A stretch of 12,154 nucleotides of DNA from the NCBI GenBank assembly GCA_013153895.1, contig JAADDN010000096.1:1-12154 (forward strand), read 5' to 3'. The position numbers and the translations under genes were made by a program. Source of the stretch: Thermoproteota archaeon (GTDB lineage Archaea > Thermoproteota > Thermoprotei > Thermoproteales > Thermocladiaceae). Each line of letters opens with the position of its first letter. Within the stretch, counting starts at the first letter, position 1. The notes under the pieces are model-generated. The model saw nothing but the letters and a program-made list of their open reading frames with translations, did not search any database and was not told the DNA's origin. Shown here one piece after another: positions 1 through 5,127 of this stretch.

Positions 1-299
1 TTCAATTCTCTCCACCTGACGTCCTTTATTATCTTACCAACATCTTCGTCGATAGGTATTATGTTCTTATGCATTAGAAATGCTATTATTGGATATCCAA
101 CATATCTTCTAAATTTTGTACCATTATCATCACTATATGCTACTCTATTCTCAATATCAACATATACGTTATATGTCCTAGTACCATCACTCGATATTAC
201 TCTACAGAATTTATCATTAATCACTTTAACTCTTCCACCACATACTGCTGACAGAGCCTCGAGAACCTTTATTCTTGGAGGAAGCTTTAGTAGTTCCAC
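1..299 (-). CDS. Conserved-looking hypothetical protein, 3' part beyond the window
   Basis: An open frame runs on the minus strand from a GTG at 297-299 to the window edge, about 99 codons without a stop. It begins VELLKLPPRIKVLEALSA and continues through VISSDGTRTYNVYVDIENR. An in-frame TAA lies three codons upstream of the GTG, so the start cannot be far off. An AT-rich box on the minus strand near 319-330, centred about 26 bases upstream, fits a leaderless archaeal message. The codon choice (ATA, AGA, GTA) matches the neighbours. I do not recognise the family. The alternating charged and beta-branched stretches suggest a small soluble alpha/beta protein without membrane segments in the visible part. 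It is divergent from thyX. The opposite-strand frame at 61-315 is its shadow. Confidence 0.72.
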   Translation of the reverse strand, partial: MELLKLPPRIKVLEALSAVCGGRVKVINDKFCRVISSDGTRTYNVYVDIENRVAYSDDNGTKFRRYVGYPIIAFLMHKNIIPIDEDVGKIIKDVRWREL

Positions 300-318
300 G
301 ATATATTACACATGATAT

Positions 319-330
319 TGCTAAATATCT
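319..330 (-). promoter_or_regulatory. TATA-like box for the 1-299 gene
   Basis: On the minus strand the sequence reads GATATTTAGC, centred about 26 bases upstream of the GTG at 299. That is the usual archaeal TATA-to-start distance for a leaderless transcript. It is assigned by position and composition only. Confidence 0.45.
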
Positions 331-350
331 TTACTATTTCAAAGATCTCT

Positions 351-362
351 AAAAGTTATAAG
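351..362 (+). promoter_or_regulatory. TATA-like box for thyX
   Basis: AAAAGTTATAAG is centred about 27 bases before the ATG at 384. This predicts transcription starting at or next to the start codon and supports ATG 384 over the upstream in-frame ATG at 312. Confidence 0.5.
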
Positions 363-383
363 ACGTTTACGTGGATCAGTAGC

Positions 384-1193
384 ATGGAGGTGTGTCAGAT
401 AGATACTCGAAGTAGCATCTTTATAACTTGTACTCCAAGGATCGAGCTCTGTAGACTTTATGGAGATGTGAGCGATATCGGAAAAATGTTTAATATTGTT
501 TATAGGAGGAGAGATTTCGACATAAGTTACTTAAACTATCAGGAACCTAGTGAGAAAGAGTTGAAAATTGTTGAAGAGGTATTAAAGAGAAGACATAGCT
601 CAGTACTAGAGTTTGTAGATACCATATGGTTCATAGAGTGTAGTAGAGTTGTTACACATGAATTAGTTAGACATAGATTAGCAAGTTATTGGCAAGAAAG
701 TCAGAGATATTGCCTAGTAAGCGGATACTTACTTCCTCGCTCATTAATGAAGGATGAAGCCATAATAAGGAGAATAATTGAGACACATGAAACATATATG
801 AAGCTTGTTGAAAAATGTAAGAAGTTTGGAGAAGATGATAAACAATTATATAGGTACATTATTCCAAATGCTGCACTATCAAGAATATTTGTTAAAATGA
901 ACTTGAGAGAACTATGTGAAGTATTTATACCATTAAGAATGTGTAGAAGAGCTCAACCTGAGATCAGGTATATAGCAATGAAGATGTATATTAAGATAGT
1001 AGAAAAGTTTCCAATATTACGAAAATTTACAGGACCAAGATGCATAATATATGGAAAATGTCCAGAATTTGGATTCAATAGCGAAGAAGAAATGAAAAAA
1101 TGTAGAACAGCAGGATATGTAGAAGCAATAAGAGAACATGGAACAGACGAAGAGTTGAACGATATTGATAACATCATTCGTAACTTACCTTAG
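384..1193 (+). CDS. thyX: FAD-dependent thymidylate synthase ThyX
   Basis: Makes dTMP from dUMP using methylenetetrahydrofolate (or an archaeal equivalent), FAD and NADPH. The ThyX signature RHRX7S is present as RHRLASYWQES at residues 96-106 of the 269-residue product. The downstream RxxxxAQxEIR block that helps bind dUMP and FAD is seen in RMCRRAQPEIRY. The C-terminal CIIYGKCPEFGF block is of a kind I associate with archaeal members. The frame is open from an ATG at 312, but I choose ATG 384 because a TATA box lies 27 bases before it and the extra 24 residues (poor in charge, rich in Ile/Ser/Lys) look non-coding. The stop codon overlaps the stop of the convergent MNT gene. No thyA-type enzyme is seen in this window. 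Confidence 0.95.
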   Translation: MEVCQIDTRSSIFITCTPRIELCRLYGDVSDIGKMFNIVYRRRDFDISYLNYQEPSEKELKIVEEVLKRRHSSVLEFVDTIWFIECSRVVTHELVRHRLASYWQESQRYCLVSGYLLPRSLMKDEAIIRRIIETHETYMKLVEKCKKFGEDDKQLYRYIIPNAALSRIFVKMNLRELCEVFIPLRMCRRAQPEIRYIAMKMYIKIVEKFPILRKFTGPRCIIYGKCPEFGFNSEEEMKKCRTAGYVEAIREHGTDEELNDIDNIIRNLP

Positions 1194-1633
1194 TCCTCTA
1201 GTTCTATTATTCTCCAACCATTCTCCAACCTCTCAATCTTGCCATCTCTCAACATCTTCATGAATCTCTCCCTCATTTTTGTGAAAAATCCTCTATCATA
1301 GAGAACTACTCCCTCATACAGGATGTCAAATACAAGACAATTACCATCCTTATACATCTTCTCAAACTCATCTACAGTATATACAAATAAGTCAATAGGC
1401 ATGTTAGAAATTACTTCATAGTATTTTAATGGTCTATCTATTACTCTATCTTTACATTCTCTCAAGATTATTAATATATCAAAATCACTATCAGATAAAT
1501 AATCTCCACGTGCACGAGAGCCAAATAATATTATCGACTCTAGATTATTGCCCTCAAGTTTTAAAATCTTTTCAACAATCTTTAAAAGATTCTTGAATAA
1601 CTCTTCTTGCAAATTTAAGCACCTCTTCTGCAT
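1190..1633 (-). CDS. MNT-type minimal nucleotidyltransferase of a HEPN/MNT pair
   Basis: A 147-residue minimal nucleotidyltransferase of the polymerase-beta superfamily. The GSX10DXD catalytic motif is complete: GSRARGDYLSDSDFD at residues 38-52 gives G38, S39 and metal-binding D50 and D52. D81 in NMPIDLFVY is the likely third acidic residue. Family members pair with HEPN proteins as toxin-antitoxin modules; in the MntA/HepT type the nucleotidyltransferase silences the HEPN RNase by adding AMP to a tyrosine. The gene follows HEPN on the same strand with a 62-base overlap if the ATG at 1633 is used, or about 41 bases with a TTG at 1612. Such an overlap suggests translational coupling. The stop overlaps the thyX stop on the other strand. 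The functional role here is inferred from family and pairing. Confidence 0.9.
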   Translation of the reverse strand: MQKRCLNLQEELFKNLLKIVEKILKLEGNNLESIILFGSRARGDYLSDSDFDILIILRECKDRVIDRPLKYYEVISNMPIDLFVYTVDEFEKMYKDGNCLVFDILYEGVVLYDRGFFTKMRERFMKMLRDGKIERLENGWRIIELED

Positions 1634-1979
1634 ATCTTAATGCTTCTTCTGCATCTTCTCTTGTAAACATATCTACAGGTGCTCCGCTCACAAATGCGTT
1701 TGGATATCTTGTTGTTATGTAGTATCTGTTAAGTATATAGCAGGCACGGACAACTTCTCTAGGTACGTCAACATGTTTTTCAACTTCTTTAATCAGCTCT
1801 ACAAGATTGTGACCTCTCGTAGTTCTTCCATAGTACTCTAAGATTGCTTTTATAGATTTTTCAGCTGATTGTTGACATATGAAGCAGCACCAGGACCAGT
1901 GCCCACATCTGTAGAGGTCGTATGCTGCTGCTAGATCTGCCTCTGCCTGTCTTAGCCAGTCTCTATATCTTTTAGGCAT
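1572..1979 (-). CDS. HEPN-domain protein (partner of the MNT nucleotidyltransferase)
   Basis: A 135-residue protein of the HEPN family (PF05168-like). Visible family features are the N-terminal RDWLRQAEADLAAA helix, the FICQQSAEKSIKAIL helix, the Rx4H motif R52-TTRG-H57, and YYITTRYP near residues 86-93. HEPN proteins often act as RNases through the Rx4-6H motif and serve as toxins or RNA-binding halves of HEPN/MNT pairs. The HepT-type RX4HXY tyrosine, the AMPylation target in MntA/HepT systems, is absent: leucine follows H57-N58. Silencing by AMPylation at that place is therefore not supported. A Cys-rich patch (WCCFIC) lies at residues 30-35. The ATG at 1979 starts 5 bases after box D of a minus-strand C/D sRNA and has no TATA box of its own at -26. 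Confidence 0.9.
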   Translation of the reverse strand: MPKRYRDWLRQAEADLAAAYDLYRCGHWSWCCFICQQSAEKSIKAILEYYGRTTRGHNLVELIKEVEKHVDVPREVVRACYILNRYYITTRYPNAFVSGAPVDMFTREDAEEALRYAEEVLKFARRVIQESFKDC

Positions 1980-1981
1980 GT

Positions 1982-2038
1982 TTTTCAGTCCGCAGGGAAG
2001 TTCATCAGTTCTCAGCTATTGGACGGCTCATCACTGGT
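1982..2038 (-). ncRNA. Box C/D guide sRNA upstream of the HEPN gene
   Basis: Read on the minus strand, the motifs fall in canonical archaeal order and spacing. Box C is GTGATGA (2034-2028). A 12-base guide follows (2027-2016), then box D' CTGA (2015-2012), a 3-4 base spacer, box C' TGATGA (2007-2002), a 13-base guide (2001-1989) and box D CTGA (1988-1985). Such RNAs bind L7Ae, Nop5 and fibrillarin and direct 2'-O-methylation of the nucleotide paired with the fifth guide base upstream of box D or D'. Predicted targets are CUAUUGGACGGC (methyl on the second U of UU) and UCCGCAGGGAAGU (methyl on the second C of CCGC, the one before A). I cannot place these targets. The ends are approximate and no terminal stem is obvious. 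Confidence 0.85.
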
Positions 2039-2043
2039 AAGAT

Positions 2044-2063
2044 TCTTAAGATTATCATAATCT
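2044..2063. promoter_or_regulatory. Inverted repeat and putative two-way promoter between two C/D sRNAs
   Basis: AGATTAT-C-ATAATCT (2049-2063) is a perfect 7-base inverted repeat around one central base, 2056. That base is exactly midway between the two box C elements, whose outer edges are 2034 and 2078. CTTAAG at 2045-2050 lies about 26 bases before the expected 5' end of the plus-strand sRNA and can serve as its TATA box. The minus-strand box is less clear but would fall in the same AT-rich core. Calling this a shared promoter is inference from symmetry and composition. Confidence 0.5.
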
Positions 2064-2073
2064 GACCTAGTCT

Positions 2074-2130
2074 TCTCGTGATGATCCCGACCACTTCTGA
2101 CTTGTTGATGAAACGCTTTAGGACTGATCC
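2074..2130 (+). ncRNA. Box C/D guide sRNA overlapping the thiC 3' end
   Basis: The motifs are canonical: box C GTGATGA (2078-2084), a 12-base guide (2085-2096), box D' CTGA (2097-2100), a 4-base spacer, box C' TTGATGA (2105-2111), a 12-base guide (2112-2123) and box D CTGA (2124-2127). The D guide AACGCUUUAGGA is complementary to CCUAAAGCG, a stretch I recall from archaeal 16S rRNA near E. coli position 570. The fifth-base rule would put the methyl group on the first A of UAAAG (about A572). The D' guide predicts target AAGUGGUCGGGA with the fifth base (G) modified; I cannot place it. A pyrimidine- and T-rich run follows box D and may end transcription. The RNA is antisense to the last bases of thiC, including its stop codon. 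Confidence 0.87.
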
Positions 2131-3437
2131 TTCTTCTTATCATCTTTTAGACTTCTCTTAACCATTATGAAGTGCAGTATTGGGCAGTAATGTCCACACA
2201 TGGTGCATGGCCCCTCCTCTACGGGTCCAAATTGTGTGAGGACTTTCTCAGCATCTTCTGGGAAGAGTAGATACTTGACGGTATCTTTCAACTTTAGTTC
2301 TGCTCTCAGCCTACTTATCTCTCTATCTCTCCACGATACTCTTCTACCAAGCTTAACTATATCTGCAATATGTGCAGCTATCTTGCTAGCTATCAATCCC
2401 TCCTTAACCTGCTCAGGAGTGGGTAAGCTTAAGTGTTCTGCTGGCGTCAGATAGCATAGTAAGTCTGCACCTGCAGCTGCAGCTAGTGCTGAACCTACTG
2501 CTGCAGCTATATGATCATATGGTGCAGCTGCATCTGTAGGTAATGGTCCTAGAACGTAGTATGGTGCACCTCTAGTAACCTTCTTCATCAGCTTCACATC
2601 CCATATGATCTCGTTAAGTGGAACATGTCCTGGACCCTCAACCATCACCTGCACTCCCTTCTCTCTAGCACGTTTAACAAGTCTAGCAACAGTCAGTAGC
2701 TCACCTATCTGAAACTCATCATGAGCATCATCTATAGCTCCAGGTCTCAGAGCATCACCTAGACTTATAGTTGCATCATACTGAGCAAAAAGCTCTAGAA
2801 GATAGTCAAAATACTCATAATATGGATTCTCCCTCTCATGATGAAGCATCCAAGCAACAATGAACTCACCACCTCTACTAACTATAGGTATGACTCTATC
2901 AGAATTAGCTAACTTAAGAGCTAGCTCTCTAGTAACTCCAGCATGAATGGTCATGAAGTCAACACCATCCTTAAGATGCTTCTCAACAGTATTAAACAGA
3001 TCATCAATAGTGAACTCTAGTCCTGACCCATGTCTCCTATACGCCTCAATGAAGACCTGATATGTAGGAACTGTACCAAAAGGAAGACCATCAGCCTCCT
3101 TAATGAGCTCTCTTCTTATGAAGTCAAGATCACCTCCAGTAGATAGGTCCATTATTGTATCTGCACCATACTTGACAGCTACCCTGACCTTCTCCTTCTC
3201 CATCTCTAGATTACATACTCTAGAGCTAGTTCCAACGTTAACGTTAACCTTAGTTGTAAGTCCTTGACCAATTCCACGAATCTTAACTCCCTCATGAGCT
3301 ATGTTCCTCACAATTATTACACGACCAGTAGCTATCCTATCACGAATCTTCTCAGGACTAACACCCTCCTGCTTAGCAACCTCCCTCATCTCCTCAGTTA
3401 CAGATCCTGAACGTGCTGCTCTGATGAGCGTGCTCAT
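2118..3437 (-). CDS. thiC: Phosphomethylpyrimidine synthase ThiC
   Basis: Radical-SAM enzyme that rearranges aminoimidazole ribotide into hydroxymethylpyrimidine phosphate for thiamine synthesis. The 439-residue length fits prokaryotic ThiC without the long N-terminal extension of the E. coli type. ThiC blocks seen in order include VNVNVGTSS, ADTIMDLSTGGDL, FMTIHAGV, SRGGEF, VEGPGHVPL, APYYVLGPLPTDAAAPYDH and GADLLCYLTPAEHL. The C-terminal cluster cysteines are C411, C414 and C418 in GPCTMCGHYCPI. Spacing is CX2CX3C, one residue shorter in the second gap than the CX2CX4C I associate with the E. coli enzyme. The start is ATG 3437, with an AT-rich box about 24 bases upstream. No TPP riboswitch fits in the 64-base upstream gap. 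The gene appears to stand alone. Its stop lies inside the antisense C/D sRNA. Confidence 0.97.
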   Translation of the reverse strand: MSTLIRAARSGSVTEEMREVAKQEGVSPEKIRDRIATGRVIIVRNIAHEGVKIRGIGQGLTTKVNVNVGTSSRVCNLEMEKEKVRVAVKYGADTIMDLSTGGDLDFIRRELIKEADGLPFGTVPTYQVFIEAYRRHGSGLEFTIDDLFNTVEKHLKDGVDFMTIHAGVTRELALKLANSDRVIPIVSRGGEFIVAWMLHHERENPYYEYFDYLLELFAQYDATISLGDALRPGAIDDAHDEFQIGELLTVARLVKRAREKGVQVMVEGPGHVPLNEIIWDVKLMKKVTRGAPYYVLGPLPTDAAAPYDHIAAAVGSALAAAAGADLLCYLTPAEHLSLPTPEQVKEGLIASKIAAHIADIVKLGRRVSWRDREISRLRAELKLKDTVKYLLFPEDAEKVLTQFGPVEEGPCTMCGHYCPILHFIMVKRSLKDDKKKDQS

Positions 3438-3455
3438 GGAATCAGCAGCCTACTT

Positions 3456-3465
3456 ATCATATACT
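3456..3465 (-). promoter_or_regulatory. TATA-like box for thiC
   Basis: On the minus strand AGTATATGAT is centred about 24 bases before the thiC ATG, inside the near-palindromic AT stretch 3453-3467. The 64-base gap between the winged-helix gene and thiC holds nothing else that I can identify. Confidence 0.45.
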
Positions 3466-3501
3466 TAGCTAGGTATTATATCTTGTCCTCTGAATACCCT
3501 T

Positions 3502-3831
3502 CTAATCCTCTGCTGACTGTATTATCTGATCAGTACTCTGATCCTCCTCCTCATACATCTCGAAGAGCTGTAGAAAGAGGTCTCTAAGTCTAGCTACCTT
3601 TGGATCTTTATCACGAACCTTGACTATCTTTATTCTACCAATCTGCTTCTCCTCTATTATACCATACTCCTTCAATATATCGAGATGGTACTGCACGACC
3701 TTGTGATTTAGATCAGTCATCTTCGTGAGCTTAGTTATGTTTAGCTCACCATGCTTGAACAGTACTTTCAATATTCTGAGCCTAGTCTTAGATGCTAGAA
3801 GCTCCTCAAGACTAGGTCTCCTCTCCCTCAT
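3502..3831 (-). CDS. Winged helix-turn-helix (ArsR-like) DNA-binding protein
   Basis: A 109-residue protein. Residues about 8-75 form a wHTH: SKTRLRILKVLFKHGELNITKL, then KVVQYHLDILKEYGIIEE as recognition helix, then KQIGRIKIVKVRD as the wing. The C-terminal third is acidic (MYEEEDQSTDQIIQSAED) and may mediate dimer or partner contacts. Its ATG overlaps the TGA of orc1/cdc6 as ATGA, so the two are very likely translated from one message. This link suggests a role in regulating the operon or in origin function, but that is inference. No metal-binding CxC motif typical of metal-sensing ArsR proteins is present. The thiC promoter lies just downstream, so thiC is probably a separate transcript. 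Confidence 0.88.
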   Translation of the reverse strand: MRERRPSLEELLASKTRLRILKVLFKHGELNITKLTKMTDLNHKVVQYHLDILKEYGIIEEKQIGRIKIVKVRDKDPKVARLRDLFLQLFEMYEEEDQSTDQIIQSAED

Positions 3832-5045
3832 GTCATGTCCCTCCTTATCAGATCCTCGAGAATTCTCTCTAGACCTTCTAGAGGTTCTGCAGGTATTGAA
3901 ATGTTTACTGTTGATATAGATATGAGAGTCGTCCTACCACGCATACCCTTTCCTGATAACCTAGTCTCAACTATTCCAAGCCTCTTCAACTCTCTAAGAT
4001 ACTCCCAGAGCTGAGTATGTTTCCTAGGTCTCTCACCATACTGCTCACATATTATGTTATACGTCTCCTCGACTATTCCAAATGGAACATATGCCTGATT
4101 CTTCCTAGCCTTTAACGCTCTTACTATTGCTAGTAGAAACAGCTTCTTATGTAGACTGAGACCTTCAAGATATTCTACTGGTATTCCAGGTACAGAATGT
4201 TTCAAGGCTTCTCTAACATGTTCTGGAGTAATCCTACTAGAACCATCAAGCTCAGCAAGCTTAGCAGCCTGCCATAACACATCTAGTGCAAAACGTGCAT
4301 CACCTCTATGACCTTCTGCACCACGCTCCTCATCAGCACCTGCAACATCAGCTATCATCTGAAGAATATCATCATCATAAGCGTCCTCTCGTAATGCTTC
4401 TCTAGCTCTCTGCTCAAGTATCACATATATCTGATCTTTAGTGTATGGCTCAAACTCTATCTTAACATTACCTAACAGACTTCTAGCAGACCTATCAAGT
4501 CTTTCCAAGAACCTACTATCCTGACTAATCAATATCATACCTATCCTATACTTACCAGTCTTATGATACATCTCCTCACTAAACTTTATGAAGTCACTAA
4601 GCTGCTCCTCCTCAGACACATCTGTTAAATGAAAGACATCGTCTAATGTTACTATGATGTACAGGTTCTTCTCCTCTAACGTGTCTAAGAGAAGCTGCAT
4701 CATATCACTGATAGAGAACCCTCTCTTAGGTAGTGCTACACCAAGCTGTTGAGCAATATCCTTAAGAACTGAGAACAGGGTCCTCTTAGAGTAGCAGTAT
4801 ACATGAACATACTTGAGATTCTTGTTACCATACTTCTCATTTATCTCCATACCGAACTTTCTCGCAGTAACTGTCTTTCCAGTACCTGTCTTACCAATCA
4901 TGATGACCTTAGGACATATGCTTCCAGGTTCCTCAATGAACTGTGAGAAGTAGAGCTTAAGTTTACGAAGATGATTCTCTCTGTAAGGTAGATGCTCAGG
5001 CATGTACTCTGGCCTCAGAGCCTTCTCATTCTTGAAAATTCTCAC
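3828..5045 (-). CDS. cdc6: Orc1/Cdc6-type replication initiator ATPase
   Basis: A 405-residue AAA+ initiator that binds origin DNA and helps load MCM. N-terminal FKNEKALRPEYMPEHLPYRENHL is the usual Cdc6 lead-in. Walker A is GKTGTGKT (51-58). Walker B is TLDDVFHL (133-140). Sensor 1 region is ILISQDSRF (171-179). Sensor 2 is GDARFALDVL with R251. A C-terminal winged helix spans about 300-380 (VEETYNIICEQYGERPRKH). Two deviations stand out: the Walker B acidic pair is DD rather than DE, and sensor 1 lacks the common Asn (SQD). These may mark a divergent paralogue of the type many crenarchaea carry beside the main Orc1. GTG 5045 is chosen as start because it keeps the conserved N-terminus and has an AT box 28 bases upstream. 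Confidence 0.95.
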   Translation of the reverse strand: MRIFKNEKALRPEYMPEHLPYRENHLRKLKLYFSQFIEEPGSICPKVIMIGKTGTGKTVTARKFGMEINEKYGNKNLKYVHVYCYSKRTLFSVLKDIAQQLGVALPKRGFSISDMMQLLLDTLEEKNLYIIVTLDDVFHLTDVSEEEQLSDFIKFSEEMYHKTGKYRIGMILISQDSRFLERLDRSARSLLGNVKIEFEPYTKDQIYVILEQRAREALREDAYDDDILQMIADVAGADEERGAEGHRGDARFALDVLWQAAKLAELDGSSRITPEHVREALKHSVPGIPVEYLEGLSLHKKLFLLAIVRALKARKNQAYVPFGIVEETYNIICEQYGERPRKHTQLWEYLRELKRLGIVETRLSGKGMRGRTTLISISTVNISIPAEPLEGLERILEDLIRRDMT

Positions 5046-5127
5046 GTTAATCGTAGTTACTTTCGCCGTTTAATTAGTTTACGTTTACTGTGGAAATTTT
5101 TCCGGGTATTGACCGAAACTTTCGATT
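5046..5127. promoter_or_regulatory. cdc6 upstream region with TATA box and short inverted repeats
   Basis: This 82-base gap holds TTTAATTA (5069-5076), centred 28 bases before the cdc6 GTG and a good TATA candidate. It also holds GGAAA-TT-TTTCC (5092-5103), CGAAA-C-TTTCG (5114-5124) and a repeated ACTTTCG (5059-5065 and 5118-5124). CTGTGGAAA at 5088-5096 differs at one base from the CAGTGGAAA core I recall from crenarchaeal origin recognition boxes. It may be an initiator-binding or autoregulatory site; this is weakly supported. Confidence 0.4.

Noticed and set aside
61..315. Plus-strand 84-codon frame
   Set aside because: It is antisense to the better-supported minus-strand gene 1-299; its composition (Ser/Leu/Tyr-rich) is typical of a shadow.
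312..383. Upstream in-frame extension of thyX to ATG 312
   Set aside because: A TATA box at 351-362 lies inside it, and its residues do not resemble a ThyX N-terminus.
1624..1654. Direct repeat of TCTTCTGCAT, 21 bases apart
   Set aside because: It lies in coding sequence and reflects repeated Ala-Glu-Glu codons in the HEPN C-terminus rather than a mobile-element or attachment site.
3421..3437. CTGATGA near the thiC start as a C/D box
   Set aside because: No matching D, D' or C' boxes nearby; it lies within the thiC coding region.
3438..3501. TPP riboswitch before thiC
   Set aside because: The gap is only 64 bases, AT-rich, with a TATA box 24 bases before the start and no room for a THI-box structure.
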